Part shown: one piece after another, positions 40,641 to 52,090 of the stretch
How the letters are laid out: every line of letters starts with the position of its first letter
Numbering within the stretch: the first letter of the stretch is position 1
Origin: Daphnia pulex
Lineage: Eukaryota > Arthropoda > Branchiopoda > Diplostraca > Daphniidae
Length of the DNA: 64,000 nucleotides
NCBI RefSeq assembly: GCF_021134715.1
Contig: NC_060025.1
Location: 1 to 64,000, forward strand
Direction of reading: 5' to 3'
Position numbers and translations under genes: made by a program
Notes under the pieces: generated by a model
Seen by the model: the letters and a program-made list of their open reading frames with translations, nothing else
Told to the model about the DNA's origin: nothing
The model's database searches: none

Positions 40641-41210
40641 AATGCCCAGTTAAATGGTGGATCTCCTTTGTCCTGTGAATTTACATGGTCCGATTTGCTA
40701 ATAATTTATTTGAACAATTCAAAGAACTGGATCGCCTCCTTCTTTAATTTCTTTAAAATCGAAGGGAAGGGAAGCTTTTCTTGCTGAGCTTGACGAGCAC
40801 GAAAATTTTATCCGTTTGTATGGGGTGACGCGTTGACGACGAAACATTTTATTAACAATAAGCAATAACAAAGAAAAGGAAAAATATTAACAGTAATAAA
40901 ACACAATGATATCATGTAAAATAATTAGAATAAAACGTAATGAATAAGAAAAATTAACGAAGTCTGAAAAAAACAAGTGAAAAATAAATGTTTTAAATTG
41001 TTAAACTGGCAACTGTGCTGCATTAGTCAGACGATTTAATAAAAAGAAACACATTTTTGAACATGTGTTTATTAGCAGTCTGCAGTCTAGTCAGTTTAGA
41101 TTGGAATCTTGAAGTCTTGAACAGTTTTAATCTGATTTAATCGAGGAAAACAGAATGAAGGTAACGTACTCTTTGTCGAATGAACTACAATTTCATAGCT
41201 TTAAAATGTT
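40641..41210. other. AT-rich spacer, no gene seen
   Basis: AT-rich non-repetitive sequence between the satellite edge and the first broken gene. It contains a run of A-rich phrases (40850-40990) with many AATAAA/AATAAT words and no open frame longer than chance. I see no repeat unit or RNA gene in it. Confidence 0.6.
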
Positions 41211-41218
41211 AATTTATC

Positions 41219-42293
41219 AATCAGAGACTAGATGTTCTTCAAATCTTGGCAGAAAGGAATGAAAGAAGAAAACGCGAACTGGAGCTCAATGGTTTACCGT
41301 CAGAAAGCAAATAATTCTTTGCCCATAACCCCAAATTTTTCAAGGCAGGTAACATATAATGGATTATTTTCTGTTTGGGCCCAAAACAAAACTTACACAC
41401 ATTTTCACTCAAAGACTCCATCCTTGTTGAATCATCATCCCAGAGTGCTTCGTCAAAAAGTAGTAGACAGGAAGAATTAAATCGTGCTACAGTTCTGGAT
41501 ATTTTTGATGATACACAAGTTTATCTTTTATTCAAAAGGTAAATTCTCAATTGATTGATTGTTTTATCTTATTATCATCTTCATTCATTCCCTTAGGCGA
41601 AGTAAACTATTCTTGGCTTGATAAAGATCTAGGTATTAAAGATGTTCCAAAGATGTCTTCTTCAGATTTGGTGAACTATTTGCGGTCAGAAATAAAGGTA
41701 TAATTTACAAAATTGAATGTTGTGGCTCTAACTGATTGTTTCTCATTTTGTTTTAGGGCAATAAATTACAACGATCATTGTTAACCTGCAAATTATCATG
41801 TAGGAGATATTTGTTCTTTCTAATGTCAGTGACAACAAGCAAAGATGTGGCAGAACTCAGAAGTGTGTCTTAAGATTCTTTCAGAAAAAATATCTGATAA
41901 AACTCAACAATTCTGTATTGAAGTGCCTGACTTACTTCTAGTCCTGATGAATTTTGGTACTGTTCAAAGCAAACTTTGGCCTGTGGCTTTGGACATTTCT
42001 TTTCCTCGCCCATTCCGGAAATTTTCCATGAACAGTTTCGATTCGGAAAAACATCATGTCCCTTTCCCTCGCTTGAATTTGGAGAAAATATTGTCTCTCT
42101 TGAGTTTCAATGTGAAAACATATCCCTATTTTTCCGAGAACGAGAAAATTGGAATGTGCAACCTCTTGCCAAACCTTTAAATGGCCAATTTTATAGCTGG
42201 AGACACTTTTCTAACTCTCAAAATCAGAGACATTATATCACGTATACTTGAAAGTTTTACAGTAGAGGAATGGAGTGAACTCAATTTCAAAAT
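41219..42293 (+). pseudogene. Broken multi-exon protein gene, identity unknown
   Basis: Several protein-like pieces lie in order but in different frames. 41219-41310 reads LDVLQILAERNERRKREL and then hits a stop. About 41400-41540 ends LDIFDDTQVYLLFKR before a GTAAAT donor. 41597-41697 (GEVNYSWLDKDLGIKDV...) joins in phase across a 59-bp GT-AG intron to an exon from 41757 (GNKLQRSLLTC...), which runs into a stop. From 41845 a frame with CIEVPDLLLVLMNFG continues through an in-frame TAA at 42178-42180 into FIAGDTFLTLKIRDIIS and a donor at 42293. Retained introns argue against a processed copy. The phase of the donor at 41540 does not fit the next exon. I do not recognise the family; a remote likeness to the FAM178/SLF2 domain crossed my mind but is unverified. 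A live gene with unusual splicing is not excluded. Confidence 0.5.
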
Positions 42294-42409
42294 GGTATTT
42301 CTTTTATATTATGTTTTGTTTTAAGTTCTCAAACTTATCTTTTTGGTTTTAGTATTGAAGAACTTATTTTGCAGTGTTGGATTGAGAACCTGTAACCTAC
42401 ATCGATGGT

Positions 42410-42861
42410 TCAACGAATTACGTACAGTATATACCAACAACTACAAGCCGTGGAGCAACTACAAGCTGTCGGTTCATCAGCGATGGACTCGAGTAAACGA
42501 CGAGCAATGGTCGTTTGCCGAAGGGCTTCTTCCGCCAAGGCAAGAAATTGACTGCTACTGAGAACCTTGGTGCTAGAGCTGACGGATTTGTTTTGTGATT
42601 GGCGTTGCGATGCAGGGATTGTAGGGAGCGTTGTAATTTGATTCCTGCCTTTTGCTTGTTGAGGTGACGACACACTCTCCTGGAGCTCATCCAGCAACAA
42701 ATCTGCAAGAAAAACCAAATAATTCACAGGAAAGAAAGAAGAAGGCACAAGTTGTATTATAGAGTTTTTAATGAGATTATTTAGTCCACACCTAGATTTT
42801 GGTCCCATTCGGAGATTGGATACTGTGTCTCTATTTCCTCCGCATCTCCATTAAGGTTCAT
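42410..42861 (-). CDS. Small two-exon gene with a paxillin-type LD motif
   Basis: Exon 1 is 42792-42861 (ATG at 42859-42861) and exon 2 is 42410-42702, separated by an 89-bp GT-AG intron with a T-rich acceptor (TTTTTCTTGCAG). They join in phase to give 120 residues. The junction creates LDLLLDEL at residues 23-30, a perfect fit to the LDxLLxxL motif by which paxillin-family scaffolds bind vinculin, FAK or similar partners. The rest is serine/glutamine-rich, followed by a helical stretch (FLALAEEALRQTTIARRLLE) and a Cys-rich tail. No LIM domain follows, so this is at most a paxillin N-terminal fragment or an unrelated protein that reinvented the motif. A GTAATT donor overlapping the last codons (TGTAC|GTAATT) could extend it to a further exon. 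The frame is open upstream of the chosen ATG for 23 codons. Confidence 0.5.
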
Positions 42862-45439
42862 GACTGTTGATGACTGGTGGTACTCATCGACGTTGAATTC
42901 GGTATGTCTCCCATTTCTATCTTTATAGTTTTTCCTTTATTTTCGCCTCTGTGTTCAACATGGTAATATTTTATAACAATTTATCATCCGTTTCCGGATG
43001 ATTTACAAGGGTAGTAAAAGGACACTGCAATAGGGCGGGGTTGAACACAATCAATCGAGAGACAGGTCGATATGCTGATAGTCAATAGGCTCTTGCGTGC
43101 AGTTGTTTCTATGTGACATTTCCATTCGGTATGCGACTTGAATAGTCTAATCTCTCCCATCAGCCAATAATATATGGACAGCGACGCATATAGACAATCA
43201 CGTGGACATGTTGGGAACCAAGATCACCCATCAAGGTTTCCCTCGTCTTCCGCTCAAGGTTTTACGGTGCAAACCCAAATCGCCATTTCCCCGTTTATTG
43301 TTGAAGTAATTCTCTTTTTATTCATGCCTCCTCCCAGTAATAAACCAGGAAACGAATGGAAACCTAACTCAAATACCGATAACCTTTGCTGCAGCTGCCT
43401 TACAGCCACAAGCAGGAAAATTATTCTTTTCTTCAGAAAATTGTTTTATTTTTTGTCTTGAACCCCCATATTTTCTGTTAATATTATAGATTTTTATGTT
43501 GAATAAGTTAACGAAAGTTTGAAATTGCTAACTAAATCATTTGTATGATGTGTCATAGGGAAAGCTGCTGGAGTAATCTAGTGTTCATCCTCTTGATTCA
43601 TTTCGTGTCAGCTAGCAGCTAGTGAAAGGTGTAACGATTCGAGTTGAGCTGCTGCCGCTGCGTGCTGTCTGCAAGAACGCATCAAATTAGCTGTCGCTAG
43701 GTGGCTTAAAATGATTTCCACTAGGTTGCGCGAGTGTCTTCACTCTTCAGGGATAAATGTGTTATGGTCGTGACGTTTCTCATGATGAAAATGAAAAGGT
43801 CCAATGCAACAGTAAAAGTAATTATTTTTTATCCAATTTCTTACTAAAGTACTTAATCAATATGACTAGAGATCAATTTGCTATTTGAATACCTTGCCAA
43901 TCATAACTTCCTTTGTAAAATTTCAGATGTCATTCTTTTGGACTGCATAGTGTTGTCTTACTCCTGGTATTCTATGATCATAATGAGTCCTGCATGTAAT
44001 TGTGTACACACTGTGTTTCCTGATGGTAATCTTAATATTTTCTTAAATAGGTCCGCTGCTGGTTACTTTGTTGCAGACAGCTGGGGATAGGTGTTCCTTT
44101 TGCAGGTGTGCTACTGGTACTGGTTGTAATTTTCGTCATGTACAGAAACAATTCTTAAGCAGGTAAGTGAATCATGAGAGTTGCCACTTTCCAAGTCTGT
44201 TTTCTAATCTACTTTAATTCATCTTGTAAAAGGATGTCGAAGATCTTTCCTTTCTCCACGTGGTTGCTGACGTGTCATGAAGATGTGTTTTTGGGAGGGT
44301 CTCTACTATATTGCAAGACAAAAGTGTGATGAAAACAGGAAATCTGAAATGGTAATAATGTACTGGTATGATAAATCAAGTAGGTTAGCATTTTGTTCTT
44401 GGTTGAAGATAACTGACATCTTATTTCATGCTTCAAATTAGAGCTTTTGTGGAAGGTTCTTCGTACTTGGAAAGAGTTGTAAATTTTGTTTGATCAGACA
44501 GAGCAGATTGCATATTCTTAAAACCTGAAATGAAATCTTTGCGATGTGTTGATCTTTGGTCATTTCTTTTTCTTGTTTAGTGTATATTTAAAGTAGATCA
44601 TTATTGGTATCTTTTTTCACATTTCAAAATGTTTATTAAAGTTCTTTTTCTTTGTAGGTGTCCATCTTTCTTAATAGCCCACATTTCTACTTGACAGCTC
44701 TACCAATGTGTTTAACAGCATAAGAAGTTAATCAATGATGCCAAGCTTCTAAGGACTTACAAACGAAAATGTTTCTCATTTCACAGTAATGGTGATCCCA
44801 AAGAATATGACCATTGAAGATTTAGTTCTCTATGCAGAGACAAAACGATAGTGTTAAGTCTGAAGTTGAGTCACACCAATTAGCTTGAAACTAAATTGCT
44901 TTTTTCACACTGCAGTGGCTGAAAGCAATTGGATGTACATGGCTAATTTTATCGTCATATAAATAGGGTGGTGGACATGTTACAAAATTTTTCCACAAGA
45001 ATGCAGAAAACTATTATCAAATCAATTACTAGATGACCTTTTTATATCTTCCTTTTTACTCCTATCATTTGGTAAGGTTACCCCTGATTCAAATAGTCAT
45101 ATCTTTCACATCTCACTAGAGTTATTGATTATTCTAAGGGTTTAAATAGTGACGAACTGACAGGTGGATGGTGGCAGCATATTTGATACAGGGATCCACT
45201 CTTTCTTATAGGCTAAAACATCTGACAGAAGTTATCCAAAATAGGCAACTTGTGTGTATTACGTTTCAGATGGTTTCGATTCCGACTAGTCCGGTGCATC
45301 AGTGGGCCCTCTTCCGACAAACCCAGATTAGTTTCATTATCAATCATGTTTTCGAATTTTTTTTAGAAAATGGCTAATTGGTTTTTCTTTTGTGAACATA
45401 TGTTGGTGGTGGACCGTAAATTCCAGAATCGGATGAGAT
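42862..45439. other. Gene-poor stretch with scattered splice-like signals
   Basis: No convincing coding region. Several good splice sites on the + strand suggest fragments of a spliced non-coding transcript: acceptor CCTTTTGCAG at 44105 followed by a strong donor AGCAG|GTAAGT at 44162, and an acceptor TTTCTTTGTAG at about 44657. Short open frames at 43174-43461, 43878-44090 and 45168-45377 have no recognisable protein character. No repeats were seen. Confidence 0.5.
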
Positions 45440-46216
45440 TTCTGGCGATGACAATAGAACAGGATGCATATTCGGAAGTCATGGGCTGTCTGATGGGCCC
45501 GCAACACGTCCAGCAGCCACATTGAGACTCGGAAACGTTTGTCGGTTCTTCGTTGCCGACGTCGGCCGTCTTGACTGAGTTACAGCACGCTACCTGGACA
45601 ATTCCCGACTCTTCACTCGCTTCGACGACAACAAAGAATTTTTTCCGGTTCCAAAGTTTATGGTGTTTCGTCGGTGGACCACACATTTTGAGTCATCGTT
45701 ATTATGATGCATTTGCCTATAATAGTGAAGCAGGAGCGATAACTGGGAGCAGCTGCCGGATGATTCTGGAACCACGAACTTACTCTTCCGTTTGGTGCGC
45801 CGATTCGCCAATTATTTGTTTGGTCGTTTGCATCGCAACCGACTGAAACATCACCGCAATGAACCGAAACTATGAGATGCTATTTTGTTGCCGGAAGTAA
45901 TCAAAGATATCCTATCGGGTAAATTTCCATTAGAACTATTTCTTGAAACTCTAAAATTTGAATTCTCATTTAATTTTATTGCTGCCCAGTGCTGGATCGT
46001 GGATAGAATCATTCGTTCGGCTGAAGAATATCTCGACTCTTTCGAATGACCTGGCCCAACAATTCACAGATCTCGTCCGGGATCAACTCGCTTATTCAAT
46101 CACGCCATATTGGGATCCAGCAAAGAAAACTTTTACTCCTCAGCTGAATTTTGTCCACCATTCAACAACGGATGCCACTGCTTCTAGTCAATCTGCTGGA
46201 CCGTGTTCCGGCATAA
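45440..46216 (+). pseudogene. Inverted partial pseudogene of AMBRA1 (exons 6-8 region)
   Basis: This stretch matches the intact minus-strand AMBRA1 at about 59360-58275 at DNA level, in the opposite orientation. Landmarks: CACATTGAGA..CG.TTTG at 45521 matches 59316; GCCGATTCGCCAATTATTTG at 45798 is identical to the intact gene; TTTTGTTGCCGGAAG at 45881 is identical; CTGGATCGTGGAT...TCATTCG at about 45992 matches the start of exon 8; GTTCCGGC near the end matches the last bases of exon 8. The exon 6 donor and intron-like sequence are retained, so it is a DNA duplication, not a retrocopy. It is dead: exon 7 is missing, about 50 bp of exon 6 are deleted, and the reading frame is shifted and stopped repeatedly (TGA at 45843, TGA inside the exon 8 part). 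Confidence 0.85.
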
Positions 46217-47660
46217 AAGATTCATTTTAGATTGTTTGATTGTTTGAAATTGCCACGAACTTGTTTGTTTTTTTGTTTGTTTTCTGCAATTCGTCTTGTT
46301 GTGGAGCGTCTAGACTAGCATATCTGATTAAGGGTCTAACAGTTTGCGTATTGGCCCAGTCGAAGGTACTGGAGGAAGTCTGATTGGTGGCGATCGTGTG
46401 CCCGTTTTAGTGATGGTTAGTTAGAGAACGCTGCCGTAATTGTTGTCACAGAAGGAGTGATTTATGTCTCCGGCTCTTTTAGTTATATTTCGTGTCAGAA
46501 ACAAAAAGGTTTTCCATTCAGGGTTCCCCATCTCTCATACCGGTCTGTTACAGCAGTAGTCAACGGCGTACAACGAATTTTTTAATTCAAGGTTTTTTTT
46601 TCTCATTTAAATGCTGCAGTGCATTAATGTTAGTATTTGTTTTTGTAAGAGTTGACTGGGGAAGTATTGGGTTAGTACATGCATGGTGTTATTTATCATA
46701 AGAATACAAGAACAGACATGGGAAACATTGGGAGGTAATAGAAGGGGGGGGGGACATGTGGAAGGAGTAGGAAATGAACCTGGGGCCTTTCTTATCATCA
46801 CTAGGGGCCGCAATCATGACACAACGGTCCAACTTCCAATTTGATAAATCTCGGGAATTTATCAGATCCTTTAAAGGGCTGGCTAAGAATGCTGTGGAAT
46901 TTTTCAATTTAGGCAACACAGTAGGTAGCTATTGGTTATTGTCACGAGTTACGTGTTTGACTCTCGTAGGACAATGGAGGACTAAGAGGGTAGGAAGTAG
47001 AAGTGCAGAGAAATCTGTGGAATAGTCCAGTAAAATGCGAATGTATAAGAAAAGAAACGTGGTAAGTTGCAATTTTATTTTTCAACGGGATATTTACATC
47101 CGTCAGGATGATTCCATTCATAGTTGAAATGTTTGGTTAGTAATGTAACTATAATTGCGTATTATAGAGACGTTACATAGTGTTTAAGGATTGATCCACC
47201 GTAGTGTTGGTAGTTTTAAATGGTACACGCGAATCTTTCAGTCTTCATTCTTCAGTGTTGTGTTAGCAATGGAGGAGTAGGGTTGTCGAATTTGTGTTCT
47301 GGTCATCCGTGTGGACAATCGGTTTGACTGAGTGTTAGCTTGTCAAGGTTATTTTAACTCTTAGTTTTATACGGCCGTATAAAACTAAACCAATAAATGT
47401 GTAATTGAAAATAACTTGTGCCTAGTTTGTGCTTTGTTTTCGGGTGTTGCAGGATGCAAAAATTGTGGATTGATTACCGTTTGGAGTTACTTATTTGGCA
47501 GTTGGTGATGTGTTGGCGGTTTTTTTATGGTGAGAAGATGATTATTTAGTGAAGACCATATTATGGTAGTATCGATTTCTCGTATTTCTTTGTTATTTCA
47601 ATGAGTGTCGATTACTTAAAGCGGGAATTATTTCCAATTATTTTAAACCTTGCCTTTGCC
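46217..47660. other. Spacer without recognisable genes
   Basis: Contains a G10 run at 46744-46753, an open frame of 83 codons at 46774-47025 that I cannot assign and do not trust, and the 28-bp palindrome listed separately. No RNA gene or tandem repeat seen. Confidence 0.5.
47361..47388. repeat. Perfect 28-bp palindrome
   Basis: The arms TTAGTTTTATACGG and CCGTATAAAACTAA are exact reverse complements with no spacer, so the whole 28 bp is a perfect palindrome. It could be a cruciform-forming site, the core of a very short foldback element, or a dyad binding site. It sits in non-coding DNA 14 bp before an AATAAA-type word. Confidence 0.85.
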
Positions 47661-47764
47661 TTATTTTCTGCAGTTATTTTGATTTACTTTACACGTCTCT
47701 GAAACATTTATCGGCAGTTGCTGAGATGCGATTTTTAGTGATGACTAACATTTGTTGAATCAGC

Positions 47765-48154
47765 AACAAAGCTCACTTGTTCGATTTTTGAAAAATTGAT
47801 TTTTTTTCCTACTTCCGGTTTTCTGATTTCAGTCAGTAGTTCAGTAAATATTCATTCCACGAAAAAAAGAACCACATTTTCGTGATCCTCGTCAAATTTG
47901 TGGTAAAGTTCATGTTTTTTTTTGTACGTTTTCGTACTTCCGGTTTCGAAAATTTTCCTGAACTATAGTTCAGGAAAATTCTCGATTTTGACAAAATTTT
48001 GGATTTCGTTTAAATTACACCTAATCGACCCCAAATTTCATGGAGATCACGAATATTTGGTTTATTTTGTCAGCAGCTCAACGGCTAAGGTGCTATCGCT
48101 TACTTCCGGTCTACTTCCGGAAAATTTGCATAAAACTAGCAAGTGAGCTTTGTT
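47765..48154. mobile_element. MITE-like element, copy 1 (390 bp)
   Basis: The element is bounded by inverted repeats AACAAAGCTCACTTG (47765) and CAAGTGAGCTTTGTT (to 48154). Inside it has repeated TACTTCCGG words and a perfect 30-bp palindrome at 47951-47980 centred on CTGAACTATAGTTCAG. A near-identical copy in the same orientation lies at 52601-52989. No transposase frame and no clear target duplication are present. Similarity between the two copies continues upstream of the inverted repeat (AAACATTTATCGGCAG at 47702 and 52537, 63 and 64 bp before it), so the true unit may be longer than the inverted repeats indicate, or a local duplication is involved. Confidence 0.7.
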
Positions 48155-49260
48155 CTCAATACTGCTCTCAAGATTGATTGCTAGGTTTTGGCGAACAAAA
48201 ATGCGCTTTTCAAGTTATGTGATTATGTTAAGACCAGCCCTTCAAATACTGAGTTTTTAGACGTGTCTAATAGATGGCGTGTCGATTATTGTGTCAGTTA
48301 TGGGCTTATTGCGTTTTGCTGTCAGAAGTTTAGTTATCTTTTCTTCGAAAATTACCAATGAATTCATAGGTAAATACGAGTGATTTCGTCTGTAACTTGT
48401 CGGTGATGTGTTCTATTCCGTGTATATGTTGGATAACCTTAATGTCTTTCATCAACTTACAGTCTTATAACTGAAAACTTACAGTCTGAATGTCGTGCAG
48501 CCGGCCGTCAACTATTTTGTTCAAACTCATTGTATTCTACTGAATGTGCCATCGAAATGATACAGGTGACAACCAACACTAGCTTTATAACATGCTGAAA
48601 CCTTAATTCTTCTCATGTTTTATTAGGATTCATCATAATTATCGGCTGTTTCTAGTGGACTTGCTAGATCATCAACCCCAGCATGGACCAATCTCTCATT
48701 CCAGCTTCTAGAGAATCTTGGATAACTGATTGGCGGTTTCATGTGTAAGTTCACTTGTCATGTCAGTCGTATATGTTTCAAAAGTATTGATCTACACTTA
48801 CATCTATCTAATGTTTAAGAGACAATTTGAGTGTGTAATGATAACTGTTTAATTAGATCATAGACGCACATTGATGACACAAATTATAAACAAGGTGACT
48901 TATTTTTCTTTTTTTATTTACAGGATCTAAACTCCAGGTTTCTAAATTTGCACGGCAGCCTTTATGAGAATTCATGTCCTTTCAAGTAAGTCAACAAGGT
49001 CACTTGTTTACTAACCTTTTGGCTGCTACCCTTGAATCTCCCTTTTTACTCTCTAAAGACGGGCCATCTTAATTTGAGGTATTGCTTATTCTGTCGTTAC
49101 AATCTTGTTTGAATATTATTGATATCCCAATAAATGTTCATTCTGCTTACAGGGTAATCCTTCGCTACTTGTCATGGACTTCATCCACTGGTGAAAACCG
49201 ACGAGAGAATGCTGTAATCCAAGACTGATAAATTGTTTAGTCGTTAGATTAAATTAAAAG
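48155..49260 (+). ncRNA. Candidate spliced non-coding transcript
   Basis: A consistent chain of splice signals on the + strand: an exon ending at 48565 (ATACAG|GTGAC), exon 48627-48744 ending in a strong GTAAGT donor, exon 48924-48985 with acceptor TTTATTTACAG and another GTAAGT donor, and a last exon from 49153 (acceptor CTGCTTACAG) with ATTAAA polyadenylation variants at 49248-49258. Introns would be 61, 179 and 167 bp. The longest frame across the joins is about 20 codons (MDQSLIPASRESW...), so the transcript, if real, is probably non-coding. The 5' end is unknown. Confidence 0.35.
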
Positions 49261-49340
49261 TGCATATCTGGGCTCCCTTCTCTTCTGTGGCCCCGTTTCC
49301 CTTACTAACCACTAACCAACGCCCGCCGGTGGTCACTCAC

Positions 49341-49561
49341 CCGCTGTGAAACCAGGAGGAGGGGAGGGCTCTGGTCGAACGGGGACTTGGAAGGCGCATG
49401 ATCCGATGAAAACTTTTGGAGGGTCATGAGTCTTACCCGGAAGCCTAGTATGACTACATCTCCCCGGAAAAACTTGCCTCGTACTTCTCTCTTCTTCTCG
49501 GTCCAGATAAATATCTCTGGGGGCCGTAGACAAAACCTATAACAGCATGTGCGAGTTTATA
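49341..49561 (-). promoter_or_regulatory. Candidate promoter and first exon on the minus strand
   Basis: A TATAAA box on the minus strand (49556-49561) lies about 30 bp upstream of a GC-rich stretch of roughly 190 bp that ends in a very strong donor, CAGCGG|GTGAGT, at 49341/49340. The base composition is clearly richer in G and C than the surroundings. The open frame through it lacks an ATG near its start, and the first usable ATGs give only a short peptide, so I do not call a protein. It could be the 5' exon of a gene whose later exons lie below 49300, or a structured RNA that I cannot name. Confidence 0.35.
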
Positions 49562-52090
49562 AGAAGCAGCCCACTATCCAATGAAAGAAAAAGCCGTGGA
49601 TTAGTTTTGCGGACAGTCACGCAGATTTCCGCTCAAATAGACCATCGCTTTTTGTCTCATTGCCGCAGCGGTGGTGGCGGGTTTGCAATAAACTCGTACA
49701 GTAGCAAAACGTCTTGAACCGGACGCTCTGTTTATTGAAATATTAAAAAGAAAAATAACTGGTTTAAAATACAAATTTTGTATTCATTATTGACATTACA
49801 TTGTTTGGGTTTAACATTGGTTTATGTGGTTTAGGGTATAAATTTGAGGATTGAAAGGTGTATGTTAGTGGGATTTGAAGAATTGGAAAGTATAAGTTTT
49901 TGGGGTTTGGAAATTAATTGGTGTGGACTGGATATGTTTGTACGGTTAAAGATTAACTGATTTTTTATCCAAACTTGAATTACCCCCTCCCTCCGACATC
50001 CTCCACTTTCCTTTCCCAATCCCGAAAACATGTTTATTATTTGTTTGACATAAACATCCCATAATTGTTTTTGTTGCTTCGTAACTCTTGAACGATAACT
50101 GCATAGATGCAATGAAAATTTAACAATATGATGATTGATGATGCAATTTTAGTAACAAAACACCACCACCAAGGAACGACCAGTTGAACTTGATGCAGAA
50201 AGATCTTTCACCAACATAGGCTGCAACAACGTGCCACACCGGACAGCAACTACGCGAACGTAAACGGCTAAACTCTAAACCTATAATCAAAATGAAATGA
50301 ATTGATCTTCAGTACCAATGGAAATGCTGTCAATGAAAAGACAAATAAATGTCACTTAATGTTATTTACAAGAGTTAAGCCTAATCATACTTATACCAAT
50401 GAGAAAATTGTGCACGTCAAATTCAACACTGGCTGAAAAAATACATGTGTGAATTAGACTGGAATGAAGAAGAAGATGAAGCTAAGACTTAAACTAGCTG
50501 TAAATCTACAGACATAATGCAAATTTAACAAAATACTGCCTGTAACTTCTGTAGCAAGACACCAGCAACAAGGAACAGCCACAGGTTAACTTGATGCACA
50601 ACAATCTTTCACCAGCCAAGGGGGTTAACAAACAAAGAACCTAGTTGACGTGTTGGTGGTGTTGGCCTTTTCCTTATCCTTGGATGGGCAACAAAATGGT
50701 TATCATTCAGTCTAAATGCAAAATCTAAAGCAAAATTTAAATTAGAAATAAAAATAATCAAAACTGTTGCACACAAAATGATGAATTCTCTCTCTCATCA
50801 GCAACAAAGAATTGGATCTGGCGAAGGCATCAATATCTTGAAGATTTACAACTTGAAAGGGAAAAGTGAATGTGAACATTATTGTCTTAAAGAACACAGT
50901 AATTCAAAATATTTTTGGTAAAATAATTAACCTGCAACAGAAATGATTTTTCTTCAGAAGACATAGGTTGTGACTTGTGAGCTTGCATTATTGGATTAGA
51001 CCATTTCATTTCTATTGTCACGAGCACCTAGTTGGCCAGGTACATGAAAACTTCAGCTGAAATTATCTGAAAACATAGTCAAGAATGCAGTAAGAATCAT
51101 TTGCTAAAGTTTGTTTTATCTATTACTTAAAAACAGTTAACTTGTTATCCGATCTCCGTTGTTAAACTTTTTTGACGTGTAATATCACGTCTGTCTGTGA
51201 CTGACTGCAACCAACTTAAGATTCAAAACTCATTACTAGATGTCGCTAGTGTCGCTGATGTTGTTCTTTCATGGAACATGGTGAAACGAGGCGAAATGAG
51301 CGATACAAATTGTTTCTAATTTATACTTATTCCTGTGATTTAAAATACCAAATTGAACTTCATATCTTATGTAGGTTTATCTTTACCTAGTTTCCTTATT
51401 TTTATACTGTACTAACTTATTTCTTCAAATTCTAGATGCATACTGTCAGTCATTCCAACAAGTTGACTTCAGCGATCAGTCAATTTCCATCCATTAGATC
51501 CTCATGCTGTCAAAAGCCTAAAACTCATGTTTGAAGAACACATATAGTGGAATATAAATGTGCCAAGATAAGGTATTTCCCCATTACTGCTACCAGACCA
51601 TTACAATTCAGATTTTCATATAACATAGGTATTCTTGCTTATGAACCATAGGATCTTTTCCAAATCTCGCAATTTTGGTGGTGTACCCTGCAACAGCACG
51701 TTTTTTGTTATGGCTGTTTTTACTTTGGTTTAGAAGGCAACCCAGCTAAGAAATAGGTAGAGTTTTATTTCTTATAGGTAAATTTGAGTAAATTTGTAAA
51801 TAATGTAGAGATTTCCTTGTCCCATTTCCACTTAGAGTTTCAGTGACATGAAGAGTGTGAAGTGAACCACCTATCACCACGCTAAGTACTGCAATACTTC
51901 ATGACACTTTCTTTAGCATCAGGAAATTTGTCTCAACATGTTGAGTAATGCTGTTGGTTGCTGTGAATTCCATTTTTACGGTTTTGTCATCATGAAATTT
52001 TCAGTGTGCTTCTTAGAAAAGGTAAAGATTGATATGCTTTATTCATTTTTATATTTTCATTAATGTAAAACATTTTTTTTTTTTTTACAG
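49562..52090. other. Non-coding stretch with a degenerate 400-bp direct duplication
   Basis: Phrases at 50101-50230 recur in altered form at 50517-50625: ATGCAA...ATTTAACAA, CACCA.CAACAAGGAAC, AACTTGATGCA and ATCTTTCACCA, about 410 bp apart. A weaker third relative lies at 54013-54120 (CTCAACTTGACAAG, CACCTTTCACCATCTGGCTGCAACG). No coding function is apparent. The remainder is AT-rich and featureless by eye. Confidence 0.45.

Noticed and set aside
41232..41480. An 82-codon + strand ATG frame
   Set aside because: A neighbouring frame over the same bases is more protein-like, and the region as a whole looks like a frameshifted gene.
45363..45811. Minus-strand open frames of 107 and 73 codons
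   Set aside because: They are antisense to the AMBRA1 pseudogene and have no independent support.
49590..49720. tRNA or snRNA gene in the GC-rich block
   Set aside because: A GGTTCAAG-like word is present on the minus strand, but no matching A box, cloverleaf or known snRNA start was found.
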